This document shows, piece by piece, positions 16,609 through 26,345 of a stretch of 64,000 nucleotides of DNA. Source of the stretch: Streptomyces parvus (lineage in GTDB: Bacteria; Actinomycetota; Actinomycetes; Streptomycetales; Streptomycetaceae); NCBI RefSeq assembly GCF_032121415.1, contig NZ_CP135079.1, positions 3,286,001-3,350,000 on the forward strand, written 5' to 3'. Positions within the stretch are counted from its first letter, which is position 1. Each line of letters begins with the position of its first letter. The notes beneath the pieces are model-generated. The model was not told the origin of the DNA. It saw only the letters and a program-made list of their open reading frames with translations, and ran no database searches. Made by a program: the position numbers and the translations under genes.

Positions 16609-16699
16609 CGTTCGTCCGCCCCGTCTCCATGACCGCCGGGCGGCCACGCCGCTTCGCTGTGCCACTTCCGCGTACCCACCAGCCGCCAAGGACTCTTCT

Positions 16700-18814
16700 A
16701 TGGATGCCATCTCCTTGGGCATCGGCGTGCTCGTCGCCGTTGTCCTGCTCATCGTCATCGCCATCGCCTTCGTCGTCACCCGGCTGTTCCGCAAGGTCGA
16801 GCAGGGCAAGGCGCTGATCATCTCCAAGACCAAGAAGGTCGACGTGACCTTCACCGGTGCCGTCGTCCTGCCCGTGCTCCACAAGGCCGAGACGATGGAC
16901 ATCTCGGTGAAGAAGATCGAGATCCACCGCGCCGGGCGCGAGGGGCTGATCTGCCAGGACAACATCCGCGCCGACATCCAGATCACCTTCTTCGTCCGGG
17001 TCAACAAGACGGTCGAGGACGTCATCAAGGTCGCGCAGTCCATCGGTACGCAGCGGGCGAGTGACAAGGCCGCCATCCAGGAGTTCTTCGCGGCGAAGTT
17101 CTCCGAGGCCCTCAAGACGGTCGGCAAGCAGCTCGACTTCGTCGACCTGTACACCAAGCGCGAGGAGTTCCGGGACCGGATCATCCAGGTCATCGGCACC
17201 GACCTGAACGGCTACCACCTCGACGACGCCGCGATCGACTTCCTTGAGCAGACCCCGATGTCGCAGCTCGACGGCTCCAACATCCTGGACGCGCAGGGCA
17301 TCCGGAAGATCACCGAACTGACGGCGATCGAGCACGTGCGCACCAACGAGTTCCAGCGCACCGAGCAGAAGGAGATCACCCGGCAGGACGTCGACGCCCG
17401 CGAGACGATCCTGGAGCTGGAGCGCCGGCAGGCCGAGGCGGAGATCAAGCAGCGCCGCGAGGTCGAGAGCCTGAAGGCCCGCGAGGAGGCGGCCACCGCC
17501 CGGGTCCAGGAGGAGGAGCGGCTCGGCGCGCAGACCGCGTTCATCAGGACCGAGGAGCAGCTCGGCATCCAGCGCGAGAACCAGGCGCGGGAGATCGCCG
17601 TCGCGCAGAAGAACCGCGAGCGGGTCATCGCCGTCGAGAGCGAGCGCATCGAGAAGGACCGGATGCTGGAGGTCATCGGGCGCGAGCGCGAGACCGAGCT
17701 GAACCGGATCGCGGCCACGAAGGAGGTCGAGGCCGAGCGGCGCGAGGTCGCCGACGTCATCCGGGAGCGGATCGCGGTGGACCGCACGGTCGCCGAGCAG
17801 GAGGAGTCGATCCTCACCCTGCGCGCCGTCGAGGACGCCGAGCGGGCCCGCAGGTCGGTCATCATCGCGGCCGAGGCGGAGGCCCAGGAGAAGCTGGTCA
17901 AGGACATCAAGGCGGCCGAGGCCGCGGAGGCGGCGTCCGCGCACCTGGCGGCCGAGCAGCTCACGCTCGCCGAGGCGCGGCTCAAGACCGCGGACCTCGA
18001 CGCGCAGGCCAAGCTGCGGCTGGCCGAGGGCGTCCAGGCCGAGACGGCCGCGCCCGGCCTCGCCGCCGTACAGGTGCGGGACGCGGAGGCGGACGTCACC
18101 GAGAAGGCCGGTCTCGCGGAGGCCGAGGCGACGGCGGCCCGGCTCAGGGCCGAGGCGGAGGGCGCGCGGCTCAAGGCGCTCGCGGAGGCCGAGGGTACGC
18201 AGGCGAGGGCGACCGCCGACGCGGCGGTCATCGGCGAGAAGCTGAAGGCGGAGGCCGCGGGGCTCACGGAGAAGGCGGCCGCGATGGCGGCGCTGGACGA
18301 GACGTCCCGTACGCACGAGGAGTACCGCCTGCGGCTCGACGCGGAGAAGGAGATCCGGCTGGCGGGGCTGGAGGTGCAGCGGCAGGTGGCCGAGGCGCAG
18401 GCGACGGTCCTGGCGGCGGGCCTGGAGAACGCCGACATCGACATCGTCGGCGGGGAGTCCGTCTTCTTCGACCGGCTCGTGTCGTCGGTCTCGCTCGGCA
18501 AGGCGGTGGACGGGTTCGTGGACAACTCGCGGACGGCGCAGGCGCTGGCGGGGCCGTGGCTGGACGGTTCGTCGTCCTTCACGGACGACCTGAGCCGGGT
18601 GCTGGGGTCGGTCTCCACGGGTGATGTGCGGAACCTGACGGTGTCGGCGCTGCTGATGCGGCTGATGGGGTCGTCGGGTGCGGCCCCGGGCCAGGTGGAG
18701 CAGTTGCTGGCGGCGGCGAAGGAACTGGGGCTCGCGGATCTGCCGGTGGGTTCGGTGGCCGGTACGAAGGTTGCTCCCGCGGTGTCGCTGAACGGGGCCG
18801 GCGCGAAGGGGTAG
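16700..18814 (+). CDS. Flotillin (SPFH/band-7 domain, YqiK-like)
   Basis: 704 residues. An N-terminal membrane anchor (about residues 4-28) is followed by an SPFH domain (about 30-200: GKALIISKTKKVDVTFTGAV, then HRAGREGLICQDNIRADIQI). Next comes a very long Ala/Glu/Arg-rich coiled coil (about 230-600) with the repeated A-E-A pattern typical of flotillins, and a hydrophobic C-terminal tail region. Flotillins scaffold membrane microdomains. The start is the ATG after AAGGA; 91 nt separate it from the YqiJ-like gene. The AAA ATPase follows after a 377-nt repeat-filled gap, so the three may not share one transcript. Confidence 0.92.
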   Translation: MDAISLGIGVLVAVVLLIVIAIAFVVTRLFRKVEQGKALIISKTKKVDVTFTGAVVLPVLHKAETMDISVKKIEIHRAGREGLICQDNIRADIQITFFVRVNKTVEDVIKVAQSIGTQRASDKAAIQEFFAAKFSEALKTVGKQLDFVDLYTKREEFRDRIIQVIGTDLNGYHLDDAAIDFLEQTPMSQLDGSNILDAQGIRKITELTAIEHVRTNEFQRTEQKEITRQDVDARETILELERRQAEAEIKQRREVESLKAREEAATARVQEEERLGAQTAFIRTEEQLGIQRENQAREIAVAQKNRERVIAVESERIEKDRMLEVIGRERETELNRIAATKEVEAERREVADVIRERIAVDRTVAEQEESILTLRAVEDAERARRSVIIAAEAEAQEKLVKDIKAAEAAEAASAHLAAEQLTLAEARLKTADLDAQAKLRLAEGVQAETAAPGLAAVQVRDAEADVTEKAGLAEAEATAARLRAEAEGARLKALAEAEGTQARATADAAVIGEKLKAEAAGLTEKAAAMAALDETSRTHEEYRLRLDAEKEIRLAGLEVQRQVAEAQATVLAAGLENADIDIVGGESVFFDRLVSSVSLGKAVDGFVDNSRTAQALAGPWLDGSSSFTDDLSRVLGSVSTGDVRNLTVSALLMRLMGSSGAAPGQVEQLLAAAKELGLADLPVGSVAGTKVAPAVSLNGAGAKG

Positions 18815-18835
18815 GCCGCCCGCGCCACCGCACCC

Positions 18836-18927
18836 GTTGCGGCCCGTCCGGCGCCTGAAGAGGGCCCCTCGGCCGGAGGGGGAGCGGGCCGCCGTTGCAG
18901 CCCGTCCGACGCTTGAGGACGGAGCCC
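18836..18927 (+). repeat. Streptomyces intergenic repeat, two forward copies
   Basis: Two copies in the same orientation (18836-18868 and 18894-18927) share GTTGCRGCCCGTCCGRCGCY followed by TGARGA. The second has the complete hairpin form CCGTCC-GACGCTTGA-GGACGG (6-bp stem, 9-nt loop); the first is decayed on the right arm. They lie just after the flotillin gene. Confidence 0.8.
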
Positions 18928-19017
18928 TTGGGCCGGGGCCGGAAGGTCTGGGCGTGCGTCCCACGGGGGTGGGCGCACCAGGGCCTGGTCCGTCCGGCAG
19001 GGCGGGCCCTCCGGGTC

Positions 19018-19130
19018 GGGGGTTCCGTCCTCAAGCGCCGGACCGGCGGGAAATCCGGGCCCGCCCGCACGCCGGGCCCGGGCCCCAAGGCCCGGGGGCT
19101 CCGTCCTCGAACGCCGGACGGGCTGGGTGG
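19018..19130 (-). repeat. Streptomyces intergenic repeat, two reverse copies
   Basis: Two copies in the reverse orientation: GGTTCCGTCCTCAAGCGCCG near 19021-19040 and GGCTCCGTCCTCGAACGCCG near 19098-19117, followed by GACCGGC and GACGGGC. They face the two forward copies, so the whole 18815-19191 gap could fold into a long imperfect stem. The gap holds no gene I can support. Confidence 0.8.
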
Positions 19131-19191
19131 TGCCCCGGAAAGCTGGAGCGGGTCCACCGGCACATGACGAAACACGTAGGGAGCCGTACGC

Positions 19192-22100
19192 ATGGACAGC
19201 GACATCACCGACACCGCGACCGCGCCCCAGGGCGGCCAGGGCGATGTGGACGCCGGTGCCTACGAGGTGCTGCGGCGGCGGCTCTCCGCGCAGGCCGGGG
19301 AGCTCGTGCGGCGCGCCGAGGCGCTCAATGCCCGGCGGACCGAGGAGTTCGGGTCGACCGGGCTGCGGCTCCTGGCCACCGAGCAGGTACGCACCGAGCA
19401 CGCCTCCGTACCGCGTGACCTCGTCGCCGTCGGCGAAAAGCTCCTCTTCGGGTTCGAGCGGGGGCCGGGCGCACGGGGGGAGGCGGCGCTCGATGACGTC
19501 CTCCTCGTCCGGGACGCCGGGCCCGAGGGCGGTGGGCCCGAGGGCGGTGGGACTCAGGATGCCCGGCCCGACGGCACCGAGTCCGACCGCGGTGGGCCGG
19601 AGGACCCGGGCGCCCCCGTCCCGGCGCCCACCCTCCTCGACGACGAGGGGTTCCGCCGCGAGTTCTCCTCCCTCCACCGCTACTTCCGCGACGCCCGCCT
19701 CCTCCGCCTGCGCCGGGCCGGCGGCAGGCTCCTCGCCGTCTTCCGTACGGGCGAGAACGCCGAGGACCTCCGCGTACTGCGCTGGGCCCTGGGCGCGGAC
19801 GGGTCGCCGGGAGCGTTCCTGGACGCGCGGGGCGAGCGTGATCATGTCTTCCCGGCCACGCACGACTTCGAGTGGACCGTCGCCGGGCGCGAGGCCCACG
19901 TCCCGGGGCGGCACCCGCACATCGCCATCGGCAAGGGCGGCAGCCTCTTCGTCGACACGCTCGGCGGCACCCTCACCGTCAAGGTCACCGACGACACCGA
20001 GTCGCCGGACGGCATCTACGAGGAGCCCGTCGACGAGCCGTTGCAGTCGCTGGCCGACGCCGACGTCGAGTACGCGGAGGCCGGGCCGCTCGTGCTGCTG
20101 CGGGTGCGGCCGTACAAGGAGACGGACTGGCGCTATCTGGTCTTCAACTCACTGCTGGGCAGCGTCCAGCGGCTCGACTCCATCGGGCCCGCCTGCCACC
20201 GGCTTCCCGAGGACCAGGGGATCATCTTCCCCGGCGGCTACTACCTCACCACCGGCACCGCGAAGACCTTCGACACCGCCGAGGAACTGACCGAGCCGGT
20301 CTTCGAGGGCGCGGTCCGCTCGCCCAACGGGGAGGACGTGCTCTACGTCTTCCGCTCCCGCGACGGCCTCCGCAGCCTCCTCCTCCCCTACAACCTGATC
20401 CGCCAGGAGGTCGCCACCCCCCTCACCGGGCGGGGGCACGCGCTGCTGGACGACGGGACGCTGATCCTGCTGCGGGACAACCCGGACGGGCCGGCCCGTG
20501 TGCACCCGTTCCAGCGCTGGCAGACGCCGTACGTCTCCGACACCCACGCCGCCGCCCGGCCCGCCGGGACCGGTCCGCTCGCCCGGACCGGCAACGCCGA
20601 TCTCGTACGCGGGATTTCGGACTGCCTCGCGCTGGCGCACGGGGTTCAGGACATGACGCCGACGACCGCGGTGTACGCCCAGCTCGCCGCGGACTGCGCC
20701 CGCGCCGAGGACCGCTACCACTGGCTGTCCGACCCGGAACTGGGCGCGCTCGGCGCGCCGTTGGCAGAGCTGCGGGCCACCGCGCACCAGGTGCTGGCCG
20801 AGTTCACCGCCGTACAGGATCTGACCCGGCGGGCCGCCGACGCGCTGGAGGAGACGGCCGGGCGCATCACCGCGCTGGTGCGGCGGGTCCGCGGCGAGGC
20901 GCCCGCGTCGGCGTCCGCGTGGGTCGAGCGGCTGGCCGAACTGCGTCAGGCGCACGGCCGCTTGGCGTCGGTCGGCGAGATGCGGTACGCCGACGTCGAG
21001 CGGATCGCGGAGCTGTCGGCCCGGACCGAGGACGACATCGCGACGGCCGCCCAGCGGGCCGTCTCCTTCCTCGCCCGCGAGAACGCGTTCGACGGGTATC
21101 ACGAGGCCATCGCGGGGCTCGTGGCCGACGCGGAGGCGCTGGAGACCGTACGGGACGCCTCCGCCGTGACGGACCGGCTGGCGGCGATGACGGAGGGGCT
21201 GGCCACCGTCACGGATGTCGTCGCCGGTCTCGACATCGGCGACGCCACCGTGCGCACCTCGATCCTGGAGCGGATCGCGGAGGTGCTGGGCGGGGCGAAC
21301 CGGGCCCGCGCCACGCTGGAGGCGCGCCGCCGGGAGCTGCTGTCGAAGGAGGGGCGCGCCGAGTTCGCCGCCGAGTTCGCGCTGCTCGGGCAGGCGGTCA
21401 CGGGCGCGCTGGCCGCCGCCGATTCGCCGGAGGCGTGCGACGACCAACTGGCGCGGCTGCTGCTCCAGCTGGAGAACCTGGAGTCGCGGTTCGCGGAGTT
21501 CGACGACTTCCTCGCCGAGCTGGCCGAGCGCCGCACCGAGGTGTACGAGGCGTTCTCGGCGCGCAAGCAGACCCTCCAGGACGAGCGGGCGCGGCGCGCG
21601 GAGCGGCTGGCCGAGTCGGCGGGCCGGGTGCTGGAGACCATCGCCCGGCGGGTGACCGCCCTGGACGATCTCGACGCCGTCCACACCTACTTCGCCTCCG
21701 ACCCGATGGTCGCGAAGATCCGGCGGACCGCCGACGAGTTGCGCGGACTCGGTGACCCCGTACGGGCGGAGGAGCTGGACGGGCGGCTGAAGGCGGCCCG
21801 GCAGGAGGCGGGCCGCGCCCTGCGCGACCGCACCGAGCTGTACGCGGACGGCGGGTCCGTGATCAAGCTGGGCCGCCACCGGTTCGCGGTGAACACCCAG
21901 CCGTTCGACCTGACGCTCGTGCCCTCCGGGGAGGGCCTCGTCTTCGCGCTGACCGGGACGGACTACCGGGCCCCGGTCACCGACCCGGCGTTCACGGCGG
22001 CCCGGCCGTACTGGGAGCAGCTCCTCCCGTCGGAGAACGCCGCCGTCTACCGCGCCGAGCACCTCGCCGCCCGCCTCCTCGACGAGCACGGGGCGAGCCG

Positions 22101-24309
22101 TCTGGCCGCGCTGTCCGACGCAGAACTGGCACGGCTGGTGGGGGAGTCTGCCGCCGAGGCGTACGACGAGGGATACACGCGGGGCGTCCACGACGAGGAC
22201 GCCACCGCGATCCTGGCCGCCCTGCTGCGCCTGCACGCGGACGCCGGGCTGCTGCGCCATGCGTCGGCCGTCCGCGCGGCGGCCCAGCTCTTCTGGGCGT
22301 ACGGCTCCGATGAGGCGCGGCGCACCTCCTGGACCAGGCGCGCGGTCTCCCTGGCCCGGGCCCGCGACACCTTCGGGCTCGCCCCGGCCATCGCGGTGCT
22401 CCAGGAGGAGTGGGCGGCTGCGATCGGCTCCCCGTCCCCCTCCGCACCGGCCCACGCCGTCGCCGCGTACCTCTTCGACGAGCTGACCACCGGACCCGCC
22501 GGGTTCGTCGTGGGCGCCACGGTCCGCGCCTTCCTGGACGCCTTTCACCGGGCCGTCGGCCCCGACGCGTACGCCGATGACCTCGCGGCATTGGGCGACG
22601 ACCCGGCCGCCCGTCGACAGCTCGTGGAGGGCTGGCTCGCCCCGTTCGCCGAGACCACCGGGGCCGGCCTCGGCGACGGCGATCTGGCGGAGGCCGTGGC
22701 GGTGGAGCTCTGCCCCCAGCTGGAGCGGTACGTGTGCGACGCGCCGCTCACCAAGCGGCTGGAGGGCCTCCTCGGCGACCACCCGCGCATCGCGGGCGGC
22801 GGGGTCCTCACGGTACGGATCGACGAACTCCTCGCCCGTACGGCCGAGTTCCGCGCCGACACCGTGCCCGGGTTCCGTGCCTACCAGCGGCTGCGCACCT
22901 CCCTGGTGACCGCCGAGCGCGGGCGGCTGCGGCTGGACGACCACCGGCCGCGCGTGATGTCGGCGTTCGTCCGCAACCGGCTGCTCGACGAGGTGTACCT
23001 GCCGCTGATCGGCGACAGCCTCGCCAAGCAGCTCGGCACCGCCGACGCCGACCGGCGCACCGACTCGCAGGGCTTGCTCCTGCTCGTCTCGCCGCCCGGC
23101 TACGGCAAGACGACGCTGATGGAGTACGTCGCGGACCGGCTCGGCTTGGTCCTCGTCAAGGTCAGCGGGCCGAACCTGGGCCACGACGTGACCTCACTCG
23201 ACCCGGACCGGGCCCCGAGCGCCACCGCCCGGCAGGAGGTCGAGAAGATCAACTTCGCGCTGGAGGCGGGCAACAACACGCTTCTCTACCTCGACGACAT
23301 CCAGCACACCTCGCCCGGACTCCTCCAGAAGTTCATCCCGCTGTGCGACGCCACGCGCCGGATCGAAGGTGTGCGGGACGGCGAGCCGCGCAGCTACGAC
23401 CTGCGGGGCAAGCGGTTCGCGGTGTGCATGGCGGGCAACCCGTACACCGAGTCCGGCGAGCAGTTCCGGATCCCGGACATGCTCGCCAACCGGGCCGACG
23501 TGTGGAACCTGGGCGAGGTGTTCAGCGGCCGGGAGGACGTCTTCGCGCTGAGCTTCGTGGAGAACGCGCTGACCGCCAACCCCGTCCTCGCCCCGCTCGC
23601 CGGCCGCTCCCGGGACGATCTGGCGCTGCTGGTGCGGCTGGCGGGCGGCAGCGACCCGGCCGCGCGCGCCGAGCACCTCGAACATTCGTATTCCGCAGTC
23701 GAGTTGGACCGCATCCTGGCGGTGCTGCGTCATCTCCTCACGGCCCGGGACACCGTGCTCGCGGTGAACGCGGCGTACATCGCGTCGGCGGCGCAGACGG
23801 ACGCCACCCGCACCGAGCCGCCGTTCCGGCTCCAGGGCTCCTACCGCAACATGAACAAGATCGCCGAGCGGATCGCGCCCGTCATGAACGACGAGGAGCT
23901 GTCCGCCGTGATCGACGACCACTACGCGGGCGAGGCGCAGACGCTCACCACCGGGGCCGAGGCGAATCTGCTGAAGCTTGCCGCTCTGCGCTCCACGCTC
24001 ACCGCCGAACAGGCGGAGCGGTGGGCGGCGATCCGCGGTTCCCACGTCCGTACGCAGGCGCTCGGCGGCCCGGAGGACGATCCTTCCCCAGGCTCTCAGC
24101 CGCGTTCGAGCAGGGGAGACCCCATCTCCCGTGCCGTGGCCGCGCTGGGACTGCTCGCGGAGCGGATCGCCGCGGTCGAGACGGCGATCCGGCGGGCGGC
24201 GGACGACCGGCTCCTGCTCGCGGGTGCCCAGGGTGGCGTCAACGGCGGAGCGGTCGAGGACCGGGCCGTTCCGGACCGGCGTGGGAAGATCACCAACACT
24301 CCACACTGA
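19192..24309 (+). CDS. Very large DUF3686-type AAA ATPase (often named DNA repair ATPase)
   Basis: 1,705 residues. The N-terminal third (about 150-460) is beta-rich with propeller-like repeats. Long helical/coiled-coil stretches follow (about 540-900), then a further alpha/beta region. The C-terminal AAA module (about 1240-1640) has Walker A PPGYGKTTL (Lys1306) and Walker B NTLLYLDDIQH near 1361-1371, then MAGNPYTESG and the RADVWNLGEVF region. Databases commonly label such proteins DNA repair ATPase, but I see no DNA-processing domain. A low-complexity GPEGGGPEGGG stretch lies near residue 110. GGGAG precedes the ATG by 8 nt. It is 30 nt upstream of the channel gene, so the two are an operon. 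Confidence 0.82.
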   Translation: MDSDITDTATAPQGGQGDVDAGAYEVLRRRLSAQAGELVRRAEALNARRTEEFGSTGLRLLATEQVRTEHASVPRDLVAVGEKLLFGFERGPGARGEAALDDVLLVRDAGPEGGGPEGGGTQDARPDGTESDRGGPEDPGAPVPAPTLLDDEGFRREFSSLHRYFRDARLLRLRRAGGRLLAVFRTGENAEDLRVLRWALGADGSPGAFLDARGERDHVFPATHDFEWTVAGREAHVPGRHPHIAIGKGGSLFVDTLGGTLTVKVTDDTESPDGIYEEPVDEPLQSLADADVEYAEAGPLVLLRVRPYKETDWRYLVFNSLLGSVQRLDSIGPACHRLPEDQGIIFPGGYYLTTGTAKTFDTAEELTEPVFEGAVRSPNGEDVLYVFRSRDGLRSLLLPYNLIRQEVATPLTGRGHALLDDGTLILLRDNPDGPARVHPFQRWQTPYVSDTHAAARPAGTGPLARTGNADLVRGISDCLALAHGVQDMTPTTAVYAQLAADCARAEDRYHWLSDPELGALGAPLAELRATAHQVLAEFTAVQDLTRRAADALEETAGRITALVRRVRGEAPASASAWVERLAELRQAHGRLASVGEMRYADVERIAELSARTEDDIATAAQRAVSFLARENAFDGYHEAIAGLVADAEALETVRDASAVTDRLAAMTEGLATVTDVVAGLDIGDATVRTSILERIAEVLGGANRARATLEARRRELLSKEGRAEFAAEFALLGQAVTGALAAADSPEACDDQLARLLLQLENLESRFAEFDDFLAELAERRTEVYEAFSARKQTLQDERARRAERLAESAGRVLETIARRVTALDDLDAVHTYFASDPMVAKIRRTADELRGLGDPVRAEELDGRLKAARQEAGRALRDRTELYADGGSVIKLGRHRFAVNTQPFDLTLVPSGEGLVFALTGTDYRAPVTDPAFTAARPYWEQLLPSENAAVYRAEHLAARLLDEHGASRLAALSDAELARLVGESAAEAYDEGYTRGVHDEDATAILAALLRLHADAGLLRHASAVRAAAQLFWAYGSDEARRTSWTRRAVSLARARDTFGLAPAIAVLQEEWAAAIGSPSPSAPAHAVAAYLFDELTTGPAGFVVGATVRAFLDAFHRAVGPDAYADDLAALGDDPAARRQLVEGWLAPFAETTGAGLGDGDLAEAVAVELCPQLERYVCDAPLTKRLEGLLGDHPRIAGGGVLTVRIDELLARTAEFRADTVPGFRAYQRLRTSLVTAERGRLRLDDHRPRVMSAFVRNRLLDEVYLPLIGDSLAKQLGTADADRRTDSQGLLLLVSPPGYGKTTLMEYVADRLGLVLVKVSGPNLGHDVTSLDPDRAPSATARQEVEKINFALEAGNNTLLYLDDIQHTSPGLLQKFIPLCDATRRIEGVRDGEPRSYDLRGKRFAVCMAGNPYTESGEQFRIPDMLANRADVWNLGEVFSGREDVFALSFVENALTANPVLAPLAGRSRDDLALLVRLAGGSDPAARAEHLEHSYSAVELDRILAVLRHLLTARDTVLAVNAAYIASAAQTDATRTEPPFRLQGSYRNMNKIAERIAPVMNDEELSAVIDDHYAGEAQTLTTGAEANLLKLAALRSTLTAEQAERWAAIRGSHVRTQALGGPEDDPSPGSQPRSSRGDPISRAVAALGLLAERIAAVETAIRRAADDRLLLAGAQGGVNGGAVEDRAVPDRRGKITNTPH

Positions 24310-24339
24310 TCGGGAAGACCGAGCCGGAAGGACCACGGC

Positions 24340-26343
24340 ATGCTGGGTTTCGTGCCTCCACTTCCTCAGCAGCCGGGACGGCCGCCGTCCTTCGGCCACA
24401 TGATCGTCTGCGGTGACGACGCCCTGGCGCGGCGGCTCGCGGTGGAGCTGCGCTTCATCTACGGGGAACGGGTCACGCTGCTCCTGCCGCCGGGCCGGGA
24501 CGCGAACAACCCCGAGACCCCGCTGACCCAACGGGGCCGGGCGGCCGCCCTGTTCGGCCGGATGTCGGCGGCGATGAACCGCGCGGGCAGCGGCAACGCC
24601 GCCACCGGCGGCAGCGGCGACACCAACGCCGGGGTCGAGGCCGTCCGCATCATGGAAGCCCCCGAGCCCTCCGACGACGTCCTGGAGGAGGCGGGCATCG
24701 ACCGGGCCGCCGCCCTCGCCCTCGTCTACGACGACGACGAGCGCAACATCCGCGCCGCCCTGACCGCCCGCCGCCTCAACCCCCGTCTGCGGCTGGTGAT
24801 CCGGCTCTACAACCGCAAGCTCGGCCAGCACCTGGAGGAGCTGCTCGACCAGGCGGCGGCCGTCGCCATGCCCGGCATCGACCCGGCGCTGCTGGACGCC
24901 TCCACCACCGTCCTGTCCGACGCCGACACCGCGGCCCCGGCCCTCGCCGCCACCGCCCTGACCGGCAGCAGCAAGATCATCCGGGCCGAGGGGCTGCTCC
25001 TGCGGGCCGCCGAACGCCCGCCGCCGCGCCCCGGCGAGAGCGCCGACCCCGGCCTGTGCACCCTCGCCCTGCTCTCCTCCACCACCAACGACCCGGCGGG
25101 CGCGGAGGGTTCGGACACCAGCGGCGACGAGGCCCCGCAGCTCCTGCCCGACGAACGCGCCGTCGCCGAGGCGACCGGCCGGGGCACCGTGGTCCTCGAA
25201 GCGATCAGCCGCGCCGACCCGGACCGGCCCGCGACCCGGATGGGAGGCAGGGGCGCACCGCTCTCCCAGATCTTCTCGCGCCGGCTGCGCTGGTCTGCCC
25301 TCGGCTTCGCGCTGGCCGCGGTGGCGCTGGTGGTCGCCTCGCTGCTGACCACCGAGGACACCGCGCTCCACTCCGCCTACCTCACCCTCCTCGACCTGCT
25401 GGGCATGAACGACCCGGCCGAGGACGCGCCGCCGGCCCGGCAGATCATCCAGATCCTCTCCGGTATCGCCGGTCTGTTCCTGCTGCCGCTGCTGATCGCC
25501 GCCGTCCTGGAGGCGTTCGGCACGCTGCGCACCGCCTCCTCGCTGCGCCGCCCGCCCCGCGGCCTCTCCGGACACGTGGTGCTGCTGGGGCTCGGCAAGA
25601 TCGGTACGCGCGTCCTCGTACGCCTGAGGGAACTCGACATCCCCGTGGTCGTCGTCGAGGAGGACCCCGAGGCGCGCGGCATCCCGCTGGCCCGTTCGAT
25701 GCATGTGCCGACCGTCATCGGCGACGTCACCCAGGAAGGCGTCCTCGAAGCGGCCAAGATCCGCCGCGCCCACGCCCTCCTCGCGCTCACCAGCATCGAC
25801 ACGACGAACCTGGAAGCGACGCTGTACGCCCGCTCGGTGAAGCCGGACCTGAGGGTCGCGCTGCGGCTGTACGACGACGAGTTCGCCACCGCCGTCTACC
25901 GCACCCTGCGCACCGCGCACCCCCAGGCCCTGACCCGCTCCCGCTCGGTCTCCCACCTGGCCGCGCCCTCTTTCGCGGTCGCCATGATGGGCCGCCAGAT
26001 CCTCGGCGCGGTCCCGGTCGAGCGCAAGGTGATGCTGTTCGCCGCCCTGGAGGTCGCGGGGCACCCCCAGTTGGAGGGCCACACGGTCGAGCAGGCGTTC
26101 CGGGCGGGCGCCTGGCGGGTCCTGGCGATCGACGCCACTCCGCCCGCCGACCGCAACCCGGACCTGGCCGCCCTGCCCCCGTTCGACCCGGAGGGCGACG
26201 CGACCCCGCCGCCCTCCGGCCTGGTCTGGGACCTGCACCCCGGCTACGTGCTGCGCGCCCAGGACCGGGTGGTGATCGCCGCCACCCGCCGGGGCCTCGC
26301 GGAGCTGCTGCGCCGGCAGCGGTCGGCGGTGGCGGGGCGGTAG
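24340..26343 (+). CDS. CASTOR/POLLUX-like two-TM ion channel with two RCK-type domains
   Basis: 667 residues. The order is: an N-terminal Rossmann-like domain (HMIVCGDDALARRLAVELR, about 20-180), a TM segment (about 318-338), a short pore region, a second TM (about 369-393), a second TrkA-N domain (GHVVLLGLGKIGTRVLVRLR, from about 411) and a C-terminal TrkA-C-like part ending in LRAQDRVVIAATRRGLAELL. The potassium-channel signature GYG is absent: the pore segment reads LLDLLGMNDP (G355-M-N-D). AAGGACC precedes the ATG. It is coupled to the ATPase gene. Plausibly it passes cations under control of nucleotide or ligand binding; the ion is unknown. Confidence 0.8.
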   Translation: MLGFVPPLPQQPGRPPSFGHMIVCGDDALARRLAVELRFIYGERVTLLLPPGRDANNPETPLTQRGRAAALFGRMSAAMNRAGSGNAATGGSGDTNAGVEAVRIMEAPEPSDDVLEEAGIDRAAALALVYDDDERNIRAALTARRLNPRLRLVIRLYNRKLGQHLEELLDQAAAVAMPGIDPALLDASTTVLSDADTAAPALAATALTGSSKIIRAEGLLLRAAERPPPRPGESADPGLCTLALLSSTTNDPAGAEGSDTSGDEAPQLLPDERAVAEATGRGTVVLEAISRADPDRPATRMGGRGAPLSQIFSRRLRWSALGFALAAVALVVASLLTTEDTALHSAYLTLLDLLGMNDPAEDAPPARQIIQILSGIAGLFLLPLLIAAVLEAFGTLRTASSLRRPPRGLSGHVVLLGLGKIGTRVLVRLRELDIPVVVVEEDPEARGIPLARSMHVPTVIGDVTQEGVLEAAKIRRAHALLALTSIDTTNLEATLYARSVKPDLRVALRLYDDEFATAVYRTLRTAHPQALTRSRSVSHLAAPSFAVAMMGRQILGAVPVERKVMLFAALEVAGHPQLEGHTVEQAFRAGAWRVLAIDATPPADRNPDLAALPPFDPEGDATPPPSGLVWDLHPGYVLRAQDRVVIAATRRGLAELLRRQRSAVAGR

Positions 26344-26345
26344 GG

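Noticed and set aside
17212..19920. 902-codon minus-strand frame opposite flotillin and the ATPase gene
   Set aside because: Ser/Arg-rich shadow of strongly supported + strand genes; no domain and no ribosome-binding site.
23194..26238. 1,014-codon minus-strand frame opposite the ATPase and channel genes
   Set aside because: Gly/Arg-rich shadow of conserved + strand genes with clear motifs.
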